Part shown: positions 25,398 through 37,255 of the stretch, piece by piece
How the letters are laid out: each line of letters opens with the position of its first letter
How positions within the stretch are numbered: the first letter of the stretch is position 1
Assembly: GCA_963457665.1 (NCBI GenBank)
Contig: OY735227.1
Span: forward strand, 52,448,344 to 52,512,343
DNA: 64,000 nucleotides
Reading direction: 5' to 3'
DNA from: Thysanoteuthis rhombus
Lineage: Eukaryota > Mollusca > Cephalopoda > Oegopsida > Thysanoteuthidae
Notes under the pieces: generated by a model
Database searches by the model: none
The model's input: only the letters and a program-made list of their open reading frames with translations
Told to the model about the DNA's origin: nothing
Position numbers and translations under genes: made by a program

Positions 25398-26537
25398 GAC
25401 ATTCAAAAGTCCATTTTTGCCGTCTTACTGATGTGTGCGGTAAAAATGCATTTTTGGTCAATATTGGCTATTTCCATCAAATTGGGCTGAATCGAGAAAT
25501 ACATCAAATCCAACCGATCCAATGGTACTGTTGCAATCAGCACGTCAAAACTTTGACAAGAAAAGCCATAAAATCGATAGGTAAAAATGACATTCATAAG
25601 GCCATTTTTGACGGCTCACTTACGTATATGCTGTTACTGCCATTTTTGGTCAATATTGGCTATTTCCATCAAATTGGGCTGAATCGAAAAATACATCAAA
25701 TCCATCCGATCCAATGGTACCGTTGCAATCAGCACGTCAAACTACGCCAGAAAAAGCCATGAAATCAATAGGTAAAAATGACATTCGAAAGACCATTTTT
25801 GACGTCTCACTTATGTATGAGCTGGAAGTGCCATTTTCAGTCAATATTGGCTATTTCCGTCAAATTGGGCTGAATTGAAAAATACATCAAATCCACCTGA
25901 TCCAATGGTACTGTTGCAATCAGCATGTCAAACTACACCAGAAAAGCCATAAAATCGATAGGTAAAAATGACATTCAAAAGACTATTTTTGATGGCTCAC
26001 TTATGTATGTGCTGGAAGTGCCATTTTCAGTCAATATTGGCTATTTTCATCAAATTGGGCTGAATCAAAAATACATTAAATCCAGCCGATCCAATGGTAC
26101 TGTTGCAATCAGCATGTCAAATACGCCAGAAAAAGCCATAAAATCGATAGGTAAAAATGACATTCAAAAGACCATTTTTGACGGCTCACTGATATGTGCA
26201 GTAAAAATGCATTTTTGGTCAATATTGGCTATTTCCATCAAATTGGGCTGAATCGAAAAATACATCAAATCCACCCGATCCAATGGCACCGTTGCAATCA
26301 GCACGTCAAACTACGCCAGAAAAGCCATAAAATCGATAGGTAAAAATGAAATTCAAAAGACCATTTTTGACGGCTTACTGATATGTGCGGTAAAAATGCA
26401 TTTTTGGTCAATATTGGGTATTTCCATCAAATTGGGCTGAATCGAAAAATACATCAAATCCACCCGATCCAATAGTACTGTTGCAATCAGGACGTCAAAC
26501 TACGCCAGAAAAAGCCATAAAATCAATAGGTAAAAAT
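25398..26537 (+). repeat. Higher-order repeat E, unit 1 (6 monomers, 1140 bp)
   Basis: Monomer order a-b-c-d-e-f. Monomer a has cattcaaaagtcc and gccgtcttactg. Monomer b has cattcataaggcc and cttacgtatatgctg. Monomer c has cattcgaaagacc and gtatgagctgg, preceded by ccatgaaatcaatagg. Monomer d has aaaagactatttttgatgg and aaatccagccgatcc. Monomer e has ggctcactgatatgtgcag. Monomer f has gaaattc entry and atattgggtatttcc. The next a monomer starts at 26538. Confidence 0.9.
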
Positions 26538-27866
26538 GACATTCAAAAGTCCATTTTTGCCGTCTTACTGATGTGTGCGGTAAAAATGCATTTTTGGTCA
26601 ATATTGGCTATTTCCATCAAATTGGGCTGAATCGAAAAATACATCAAATCCACCCGATCCAATGGTACTGTTGCAATCAGCACGTCAAACTTTGACAAGA
26701 AAAGCCATAAAATCGATAGGTAAAAATGACATTCATAAGGCCATTTTTGACGGCTCACTTACGTATATGCTGTTACTGCTATTTTTGGTCAATATTGGCT
26801 ATTTCCATCAAATTGGGCTGAATCGAAAAATACATCAAATCCATCCGATCCAATGGTACCGTTGCAATCAGCACGTCAAACTACGCCAGAAAAAACCATG
26901 AAATCAATAGGTAAAAATGACATTCGAAAGACCATTTTTGACGTCTCACTTATGTATGAGCTGGAAGTGCCATTTTCAGTCAATATTGGCTATTTCCGTC
27001 AAATTGGGCTGAATTGAAAAATACATCAAATCCACCTGATCCAATGGTACTGTTGCAATCAGCATGTCAAACTACACCAGAAAAGCCATGAAATCGATAG
27101 GTAAAAATGACATTCAAAAGACTATTTTTGATGGCTCACTTATGTATGTGCTGGAAGTGCCATTTTCAGTCAATATTGGCTATTTTCATCAAATTGGGCT
27201 GAATCAAAAATACATTAAATCCAGCCGATCCAATGGTACTGTTGCAATCAGCATGTCAAATACGCCAGAAAAAGCCATAAAATCGATAGGTAAAAATGAC
27301 ATTCAAAAGACCATTTTTGACGGCTCACTGATATGTGCAGTAAAAATGCATTTTTTGCAAATATTGGCTATTTCCATCGAATTGGGCTGAATCGAAAAAT
27401 ACATCAAATCCACCTGATCCAATGGTACCGTTGCAATCAGCACATCAAACTATGCCAAAAAAGCCATAAAATCGATTGGTATAAAAGACATTCAAAAGAC
27501 CATTTCAGCTGTCTTACTGATGTGTGCTGCAAAAATGCATTTTTGATCAATATTGGCTATGTCCATCAAATTGGGCTGAATTTAAAAATACATCAAATCC
27601 ACCCAATCCAATTGTACCGTTGCAATCAGCACGTCAAAATACGCCAGAAAAAGCCATAAAATCGAAAGGTAAAAATGACATTCAAAAGACCATTTTTGAC
27701 GGCTCACTGATATGTGCGGTAAAAATGCATTTTTGGTCAATATTGGGTATTTCCATCAAATTGGGCTGAATCGAAAAATACATCAAATCCACCCGATCCA
27801 ATAGTACTGTTGCAATCAGGACGTCAAACTACGCCAGAAAAAGCCATAAAATCAATAGGTAAAAAT
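26538..27866 (+). repeat. Higher-order repeat E, unit 2 (7 monomers, 1329 bp)
   Basis: Order a-b-c-d-e-g-f. Relative to unit 1 it gains monomer g, with aaaagaccatttcagctg, tgtgctgcaaaaatgc and gctatgtcc, and its e monomer reads ttttttgcaaatattgg. Monomers a to e of this unit reappear nearly unchanged 2658 bp downstream. Confidence 0.9.
26684..26696. repeat. 13-bp palindrome private to block E
   Basis: gtcaaactttgac has perfect 6-bp arms (gtcaaa and tttgac) around one central base. It arises where the common gtcaaactacgcc has become gtcaaactttgac. The same 13 bp occur at 28013-28025, 29342-29354 and 30292-30304, and a version with one extra a at 25544-25557, always just before monomer b. Function unknown. 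Confidence 0.75.
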
Positions 27867-29195
27867 GACATTCAAAAGTCCATTTTTGCCGTCTTACTGA
27901 TGTGTGCGGTAAAAATGCATTTTTGGTCAATAATGGCTATTTCCATCAAATTGGGCTGAATTGAAAAATACATCAAATCCACCCGATCCAATGGTACTGT
28001 TGCAATCAGCACGTCAAACTTTGACAAAAAAAGCCATAAAATCGATAGGTAAAAATGACATTCATAAGGCCATTTTTGACGGCTCACTTACGTATATGCG
28101 GTTACTGCCATTTTTGGTCAATATTGGCTATTTCCATCAAATTGGGCTGAATCAAAAAATACATCAAATCCATCCGATCCAATGGTACCGTTGCAATCAG
28201 CATGTCAAACTACACCAGAAAAGCCATAAAATCGATAGGTAAAAATGACATTCAAAAGACTATTTTTGATGGCTCACTTATGTATGAGCTGGAAGTGCCA
28301 TTTTCAGTCAATATTGGCTATTTTCATCAAATTGGGCTGAATCAAAAATACATTAAATCCAGCCGATCCAATGGTACTGTTGCAATCAGCATGTCAAATA
28401 CGCCAGAAAAAGCCATAAAATCGATAGGTGAACAATGACATTCAAAAGACCATTTTTGACGGCTCACTGATATGTGCAGTAAAAATGCATTTTTTGAAAA
28501 TATTGGCTATTTCCATCGAATTGGGCTGAATCGAAAAATACATCAAATCCACCTGATCCAATGGTACCGTTGCAATCAGCACATCAAACTACGCCAGAAA
28601 AGCCATAAAATCGATTGGTATAAAAGACATTCAAAAGACCATTTCAGCTGTCTTACTGATGTGTGCTGCAAAAATGCATTTTTGATCAATATTGGCTATG
28701 TCCATCAAATTGGGCTGAATTTAAAAATACATCAAATCCACCCAATCCAATTGTACCGTTGCAATCAGCACGTCAAAATATGCCAGAAAAAGCCATAAAA
28801 TCGATAGGTAAAAATGACATTCAAAAGACCATTTTTGACGGCTTACTGATGTGTGCACTAAAAATGCATTTTTGGTCAATATTTGCTATTTCCATCAAAT
28901 TGGGCTGAATCGAAAAATACATCAAATCCACCCGATCCAATGGTACTGTTGCAATCAGCACGTCAAAATACGCCAGAAAAAGCCATAAAATTGATAGGTA
29001 AAAATGAAATTCAAAAGACCATTTTTGACGGCTCACTGATATGTGCGGTAAAAATGCATTTTTGGTCAATATTGGGTATTTCCATCAAATTGGGCTGAAT
29101 CGAAAAATACATCAAATCCACCCGATCCAATAGTACTGTTGCAATCAGGACGTCAAACTACGCCAGAAAAAGCCATAAAATCGATAGGTAAAAAT
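27867..29195 (+). repeat. Higher-order repeat E, unit 3 (7 monomers, 1329 bp)
   Basis: Order a-b-(c/d)-e-g-h-f. The third monomer starts like d (aaaagactatttttgatgg) but has the gtatgagctgg of c, so c and d are fused. Monomer h (ggcttactgatgtgtgcac) is new. The unit is almost identical to the one at 30146-31474, with a 2279-bp offset and differences mostly at CpG positions. Confidence 0.9.
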
Positions 29196-30145
29196 GACAT
29201 TCAAAAGTCCATTTTTGCCGTCTTACTGATGTGTGCGGTAAAAATGCATTTTTGGTCAATATTGGCTATTTCCATCAAATTGGGCTGAATCGAAAAATAC
29301 ATCAAATCCACCCGATCCAATGGTACTGTTGCAATCAGCACGTCAAACTTTGACAAGAAAAGCCATAAAATCGATAGGTAAAAATGACATTCATAAGGCC
29401 ATTTTTGACGGCTCACTTACGTATATGCTGTTACTGCTATTTTTGGTCAATATTGGCTATTTCCATCAAATTGGGCTGAATCGAAAAATACATCAAATCC
29501 ATCCGATCCAATGGTACCGTTGCAATCAGCACGTCAAACTACGCCAGAAAAAGCCATGAAATCAATAGGTAAAAATGACATTCGAAAGACCATTTTTGAC
29601 GTCTCACTTATGTATGAGCTGGAAGTGCCATTTTCAGTCAATATTGGCTATTTCCGTCAAATTGGGCTGAATTGAAAAATACATCAAATCCACCTGATCC
29701 AATGGTACTGTTGCAATCAGCATGTCAAACTACACCAGAAAAGCCATAAAATCGATAGGTAAAAATGACATTCAAAAGACTATTTTTGATGGCTCACTTA
29801 TGTATGAGCTGGAAGTGCCATTTTCAGTCAATATTGGCTATTTTCATCAAATTGGGCTGAATCAAAAATACATTAAATCCAGCCGATCCAATGGTACTGT
29901 TGCAATCAGCATGTCAAATACGCCAGAAAAAGCCATAAAATCGATAGGTAAAAATGACATTCAAAAGACCATTTTTGACGGCTCACTGATATGTGCAGTA
30001 AAAATGCATTTTTTGCAAATATTGGCTATTTCCATCGAATTGGGCTGAATCGAAAAATACATCAAATCCACCCGATCCAATAGTACTGTTGCAATCAGGA
30101 CGTCAAACTACGCCAGAAAAAGCCATAAAATCAATAGGTAAAAAT
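29196..30145 (+). repeat. Higher-order repeat E, unit 4 (5 monomers, 950 bp)
   Basis: Order a-b-c-d-e. The d monomer has the gagctgg variant. Monomers g, h and f are absent, and monomer e joins directly to the next a monomer. This is the shortest unit of the series. Confidence 0.9.
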
Positions 30146-31474
30146 GACATTCAAAAGTCCATTTTTGCCGTCTTACTGATGTGTGCGGTAAAAATGCATT
30201 TTTGGTCAATAATGGCTATTTCCATCAAATTGGGCTGAATTGAAAAATACATCAAATCCACCCGATCCAATGGTACTGTTGCAATCAGCACGTCAAACTT
30301 TGACAAAAAAAGCCATAAAATCGATAGGTAAAAATGACATTCATAAGGCCATTTTTGATGGTTCACTTACGTATATGCGGTTACTGCCATTTTTGGTCAA
30401 TATTGGCTATTTCCATCAAATTGGGCTGAATCGAAAAATACATCAAATCCATCCGATCCAATGGTACCGTTGCAATCAGCATGTCAAACTACACCAGAAA
30501 AGCCATAAAATCGATAGGTAAAAATGACATTCAAAAGACTATTTTTGATGGCTCACTTATGTATGAGCTGGAAGTGCCATTTTCAGTCAATATTGGCTAT
30601 TTTCATCAAATTGGGCTGAATCAAAAGTACATTAAATCCAGCCGATCCAATGGTACTGTTGCAATCAGCATGTCAAATACGCCAGAAAAAGCCATAAAAT
30701 CGATAGGTGAACAATGACATTCAAAAGACCATTTTTGACGGCTCACTGATATGTGCAGTAAAAATGCATTTTTTGCAAATATTGGCTATTTCCATCGAAT
30801 TGGGCTGAATCGAAAAATACATCAAATCCACCTGATCCAATGGTACCGTTGCAATCAGCACATCAAACTACGCCAGAAAAGCCATAAAATCGATTGGTAT
30901 AAAAGACATTCAAAAGACCATTTCAGCTGTCTTACTGATGTGTGCTGCAAAAATGCATTTTTGATCAATATTGGCTATGTCCATCAAATTGGGCTGAATT
31001 TAAAAATACATCAAATCCACCCAATCCAATTGTACCGTTGCAATCAGCACGTCAAAATATGCCAGAAAAAGCCATAAAATCGATAGGTAAAAATGACATT
31101 CAAAAGACCATTTTTGACGGCTTACTGATGTGTGCACTAAAAATGCATTTTTGGTCAATATTTGCTATTTCCATCAAATTGGGCTGAATCGAAAAATACA
31201 TCAAATCCACCCGATCCAATGGTACTGTTGCAATCAGCACGTCAAACTACGCCAGAAAAAGCCATAAAATCGATAGGTAAAAATGAAATTCAAAAGACCA
31301 TTTTTGACGGCTCACTGATATGTGCGGTAAAAATGCATTTTTGGTCAATATTGGGTATTTCCATCAAATTGGGCTGAATCGAAAAATACATCAAATCCAC
31401 CCGATCCAATAGTACTGTTGCAATCAGGACGTCAAACTACGCCAGAAAAAGCCATAAAATCAATAGGTAAAAAT
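30146..31474 (+). repeat. Higher-order repeat E, unit 5 (7 monomers, 1329 bp)
   Basis: Order a-b-(c/d)-e-g-h-f, the same composition as unit 3 including the c/d fusion and the tcgataggtgaacaatgac insertion before monomer e (near 28430 and 30709). Shared private changes show that units 3 and 5 are copies of one event. Confidence 0.9.
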
Positions 31475-32614
31475 GACATTCAAAAGTCCATTTTTGCTGT
31501 CTTACTGATGTGTGCGGTAAAAATGCATTTTTGGTCAATATTGGCTATTTCCATCAAATTGGGCTGAATTGAAAAATACATCAAATCCACCCGATCCAAT
31601 GGTACTCTTGCAATCAGAACGTCAAACTTTGCCAAGAAAAGCCATAAAATCGATAGGTAAAAATGACATTCATAAGGCCATTTTTGACGGCTCACTTACG
31701 TATATGCTGTTACTGCCATTTTTGGTCGATATTGGCTATTTCCATCAAATTGGGCTGAATCGAAAAATACATCAAATCTACCCGATCAAATGGTACTGTT
31801 GCAATCAGCACGTCAAACTACGCCAGAAAAAGCCATGAAATCAATAGGTAAAAATGACATTCGAAAGACCATTTTTTACGTCTCACTTATGTATGAGCTG
31901 GAAGTGCCATTTTCAGTCAATATTGGCTATTTCCATCAAATTGGGCTGAATCAAAAAATACATCAAATCCACCTGATCCAATGGTACTGTTGCAATCAGC
32001 ATGTCATACTACACCAGAAAAGCCATAAAATCGATAGGGAAAAATGACATTCAAAAGACTATTTTTGATGGCTCATTTATGTATGTGCTGGAAGTGCCAT
32101 TTTCAGTCAATATTGGCTATTTTCATCAAATTGGGCTGAATCAAAAATACATTAAATCCAGCCGATCCAATGGTACTTTTGCAATCAGCATGTCAAATAC
32201 GCCAGAAAAAGCCATAAAATCGATAGGTAAAAATGAAATACAAAAGACCATTTTTGACAGCTCACTGATATGTGCAGTACAAATGCATTTCTGGTCAATA
32301 TTGGCTATTTCCATCAAATTGGGCTTAATTGAAAAATACATCAAATCCACCCAATCCAATGGTACCGTTGCAATCAACACATCAAACTACGCCAGAAAAA
32401 GCCATAAAATCGATAGGTAAAAATTAAATTCAAAAGACCATTTTTGACGGCTCACTGATATGTGCGGTAAAAATGCATTTTTGGTCAATATTGGGTATTT
32501 CCATCAAATTGGGCTGAATCGAAAAATACATCAAATCCACCCGATCCAATAGTACTGTTGCAATCAGGACGTCAAACTACGCCAGAAAAAGCCATAAAAT
32601 CAATAGGTAAAAAT
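31475..32614 (+). repeat. Higher-order repeat E, unit 6 (6 monomers, 1140 bp)
   Basis: Order a-b-c-d-e'-f. Its b-preceding segment reads gtcaaactttgccaag instead of gtcaaactttgacaa, and e' has gaaatacaaaagacc entry with gtgcagtacaaatgc. The d monomer enters with gatagggaaaaatgac. Confidence 0.88.
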
Positions 32615-35600
32615 GACATTCAAAAGTCCATTTTTGCTGTCTTACTGATGTGTCCGGTAAAAATGCATTTTTAGTCAATATTGGCTATTTCCATCGAATT
32701 GGGCTGAATCAAAAAATACATCAAATCCACCCAATCCAATGGTACTGTTGTAATCAGAACGTCAAACTACGCCAGAAAAAGCCATAAAATCGATAGGTAA
32801 AAATGACATTCATAAGGCCTTTTTTGACGGCTCACTTACGTATATGCTGTTACTGCCATTTTTGGTCAATATTGGCTATTTCCATCAAATTGGGCTAAAA
32901 TGAAAAATACATCAAATCCATCCGATCCAATGGTACCGTTGCAATCAGCACGTCAAACTACGCCAGAAAAAGCCATGAAATCAATAGGTAAAAATGACAT
33001 TCGAAAGACCATTTTTGACGTCTCAATTATGTATGAGCTGGAAGTGCCATTTTCAGTCAATATTGGCTATTTCCATCAAATTGGGCTGAATTGAAAAATA
33101 CATCAAATCCACCTGATCCAATTGTACTGTTGCAATCAGCATGTCAAACTACACCAAAAAAGCCATAAAATCGATAGGTAAAAATGGAATTCAAATGACT
33201 ATTTTTGATGGCTCACTTATGTATGTGCTGGAAGTGCCATTTCCAGTCAATATTGGCTATTTTCATCATATTGGGATGAATCAAAAATACATTAAATCCA
33301 GCCGATCCAATGGTACTGTTGCAATCAGCATGTCAAATACGCCAGAAAAAGCCATAAAATCGATAGGTAAAAATGACATTAAAAGACCATTTTTGCCGGC
33401 TAACTGATGTGTGCAGTAAAAATGCATTTTTGGTCAATATTGGCTATTTTCATCAAATTGGGCAAAATCAAAGATACATCAAATCAACCCAATCCAATGG
33501 TACCGTTGCAATCCACACGTCAAACTACGCCAGAAAAAGCCATAAAATCAAAAGGTAAAAATGACATTCAAAAGACCATTTTTTACGGCTCACTGATATG
33601 TGCAGTAAAAATGCATTTTTGGACAATATTGGGTAGTTCCATCGAATTGGGCTGAATCGAAAAATACACGAAATCCACCCATTCCATGGTACCGTTGCAA
33701 TCAGCACATCAAACTACGCCAGAAAAAGCCATAAAATCGATTGGTATAAAAGACATTCAAAAGACCATTTCAGCTGTCTTACTGATGTGTGCTGCAAAAA
33801 TGCATTTTTGATCAATATTGGCTATGTCCATCAAATTGGGCTGAATCAAAAAATACATCAAATCCACCCAATCCAATTGTACCGTTGCAATCAGCACGTC
33901 AAAATACGCCAGTAAAAGCCATAACATCGATGGGTAAAAATGACATTCAAAAGACCATTTTTGATGGCTTAATGATGTGTGCAGTAAAAATGCATTTTTG
34001 GTCAATATTGGCTATTTCGATCAAATTGGGCTGAATCGAAAAATACATCAAATCCACCCGATCCAATGGTACTGTTGCAATCAGCACGTCAAACTACGCC
34101 AGAAAAAGCCATAAAATCGATAGGTAAAAATAAAATTCAAAAGACCATTTTTGACGGCTCACTGATATGTGCAGTAAAAATGCATTTTTGGTCAATATTG
34201 GGTATTTCCCTCAAATTGGGCTGAATCGAAAAATACCTCAAATCCACCCGATCCAATGGTACCGTTGCGATCAGCATGTCAAACTACGCCAGAAAAAGCC
34301 ATGAAATCAATAGGTAAAAATGACATTCGAAAGACCATTTTTGATGTCTCACTTATGTATGAGCTGGAAGTGCCATTTTCAGTCAATATTGGCTATTTCC
34401 ATCAAATTGGGCTGAATCGAAAAATACATCAAATCCACCAGATCCAATGGTACTGTTGCAATCAGCATGTCAAACTACACCAGAAAAGCCATAAAATCAA
34501 TAGGTAAAAATGACATTCAAAAGACTATTTTTGATGGCTCACTTATGTATGTGCTGGAAGTGCCATTTTCAGTCAATATTGTCTATTTTCATCGAAATGG
34601 GCTGAATCAAAAATACATTAAATCCAGCTGATCCAATGGTACTGTTGCAATCAGCATTTCAAATACGCCAGAAAAAGCCATAAAATCGATAGGTAAAAAT
34701 GACATTCAAAAGACCATTTTTGCCGGCTTACTGATGTGTGCAGTAAAAATGCATTTTTGGTCAATATTGGCTATTTTCATCAAATTGGGCTGAATCAAAA
34801 ATACATCAAATCCACCCAATCCAATCGTATTGTTGCAATCAACACGTCAAACTACGCCAGAAAAAGCCATAAAATCAATAGGTAAAAATGACATTCAAAA
34901 GACCATTTTTGACGGCTCACTGATATGTGCAGTAAAAATGCATTTTTTGCCAATATTGGCTATTTCCATCGAATTGGGCTGAATCGGAAAATACACTAAA
35001 TCCATCCATTCCAATGGTACCGTTGCAATCAGCACGTCAAACTACGCCAGAAAAAGCCATAAAATTGATTGGTAAAAATGACATTCAAAAGACCATTTTT
35101 GCCGGCTTACTGATGTGTGCAGTAAAAATGCATTTTTGGTCAATATTGGCTATTTTCATCAAATTGGGCAGAATCAAAAATACATTAAATCCAGCCGATC
35201 CAATGGTACTGTTGCAATCAGCACGTCAAAATACGCCAGAAAAAGCCATAAAATCGATAGGTAAAAATGACATTCAAAAGACCATTTTTGATGGCTTACT
35301 GATGTGTGCAGTAAAAATGCATTTTTGGTCAATATTGGCTATTTCCATCAAATTGGGCTAAATCGAAAAATACATCAAGTCCGCCCGATCCAATGGTACT
35401 GTTGCAATCAGCATGTCAAACTACGCCAGAAAAATCCATAAAATCGATAGGTAAAAATAAAATTCAAAAGACCATTTTTGACGGCTCACTGATATGTGCG
35501 GTAAAAATGCATTTTTGGTCAATATTGGGTATTTCCATCAAATTGGGCTGAATCGAAAAATACATCAAATCCATCTGATCCAATGGTACCGTTGCAATCA

Positions 35601-36216
35601 GCACGTCAAACTACTCCAGAAAAAGCCATGAAATCAATAGGTAAAAATGACATTGGAAAGACCATTTTTGACGTCTCACTTATGTATGAGCTGGAAGTGC
35701 CATTTTTGGTCAATATTGGCTATTTCCATCAAATTGGGCTGAATCGAAAATACATCAAATCCACCTGATCCAATGGTACTGTTGCAATCAGCATGTCAAA
35801 CTACACCAGAAAAGCCATAAAATCGATAGGTAAAAATGACATTCAAAAGACTATTTTTGATGGCTCACTTATGTATGTGCTGGAAGTGCCATTTTCAGTC
35901 AATATTGGCTATTTTCATCAAATTGGGCTGAATCGAAAAATACATCAAATCCAGCCGATTCAATGGTACTGTTGCAATCAGCATGTCAAATACGCCAGAA
36001 AAAGCCATAAAATCGATAGGTAAAAATGACATTCAAAAGACCATTTTTTCCGGCTTACTGATGTGTGCAGTAAAAATGCATTTTTGGTCAATATTGGCTA
36101 TTTTCATCAAATTGGGCTAAATCAAAAATACATCAAATCCACCCAATCCAATGGTACTGTTGCAATCAACACGTCAAACTACGCCAGAAAAAGCCATAAA
36201 ATCAATAGGTAAAAAT
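32615..36216 (+). repeat. Higher-order repeat E, units 7 to 9 (c-d core retained)
   Basis: Unit 7 starts with a, b, c, d and then an h-like monomer with gccggctaactg. Downstream, a and b are no longer present, but c and d continue as a pair: c starts (cattcgaaag or cattggaaag) are at 32998, 34324 and 35651, spaced 1326-1327 bp or seven monomers. The series after d is h'-e-g-h-f, h'-e-h'-h-f, then h'-e-e-g in the next block. No other DNA intervenes. Confidence 0.85.
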
Positions 36217-37162
36217 GACATTCAAAAGACCATTTTTGACGGCTCACTGATATGTGTGGTAAAAATGCATTTTTGCCAATATTGGCTATTTCCATTGAAT
36301 TGGGCTGAATCGAAAAATACACTAAATCCACCCATTCCAATAGTACCGTTGCAATCAGCACGTCAAACTACGCCAGAAAAAGCCATAAAATCAATAGGTA
36401 AAAATGACATTCAAAAGACCATTTTTGACGGCTCACTGATATGTGCAGTAAAAATGCATTTTTGCCAATATTGGCTATTTCCATCGAATTGGGCTGAATC
36501 GATAAATACACTAAATCCACCCATTCCTATGGTACCGTTGCAATCAGCACGTCAAAATACGCCAGAAAAAGCCATAAAATCGATTGGTATAAAAGACATT
36601 CAAAAGACCATTTCAGCTGTCTTACTGATGTGTGCTGCAAAAATGCATTTTTGATCAATATTGGCTATTTTCATCAAATTGGGCTGAATCGAAAAATACA
36701 TCAAATCCACCCGATCCAATGGTACTGTTGCAATCAGCACGTCAAACTACGCCAGAAAAAGCCATAAAATCAATAGGTAAAAATGACATTCAAAAGACCA
36801 TTTTTGACGGCTCACTGATATGTGCAGTAAAAATGCATTTTTGCCAATATTGGCTATTTCCATCGAATTGGGCTGAATCGAAAAATACACTAAATCCACC
36901 CATTCCAATGGTACCGTTGCAATCAGCACGTCAAACTACGCCTGAAAAAGCCATAAAATCAATAGGTAAAAATGACATTCAAAAGACCATTTTTGACGGC
37001 TCACTGATATGTGCAGTAAAAATGCATTTTTGCCAATATTGGCTATTTCCATCGAATTGGGCTGAATCGAAAAATACACTAAATCAACCCATTCCAATGG
37101 TACCGTTGCAATCAGCACGTCAAACTACGCCAGAAAAATCCATAAAATCGATAGGTCAAAAT
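36217..37162 (+). repeat. 189-bp monomer sub-block, period divisible by three
   Basis: Monomer starts are 36217, 36406, 36595, 36785, 36974 and 37163, giving spacings of 189, 189, 190, 189 and 189 bp. The 189-bp e-type copies read catttttgccaatattgg, which is one base shorter than the usual tttttggtcaatattgg, and share cactaaatccacccattcc. Because 189 is 63 codons, one reading frame is preserved across copies. This produces the longest open frames of the window. Confidence 0.88.
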
Positions 37163-37255
37163 GGAATTCAAAAGACCATTTTTGACGGCTCATTGATATG
37201 TGCGGTAAAAATGCATTTTTGGTCAATATTGGCTATTTCCATCAAATTGGGCTGA
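36632..37255 (+). other. 207-codon open frame in satellite, not a gene
   Basis: The longest open frame in the window spans the 189-bp copies and therefore reads as 63-residue repeats (SNPPDPMVLLQSARQTTPEK and GKNDIQKTIFDGSLICAVK recur three times). It overlaps a 167-codon open frame at 36151-36654 in another frame, built from the same repeats. The start is an arbitrary ATG inside a monomer. I see no upstream signal and no domain, and the peptide is simply the satellite translated. I treat both frames as by-products of the 189-bp period. Confidence 0.85.
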
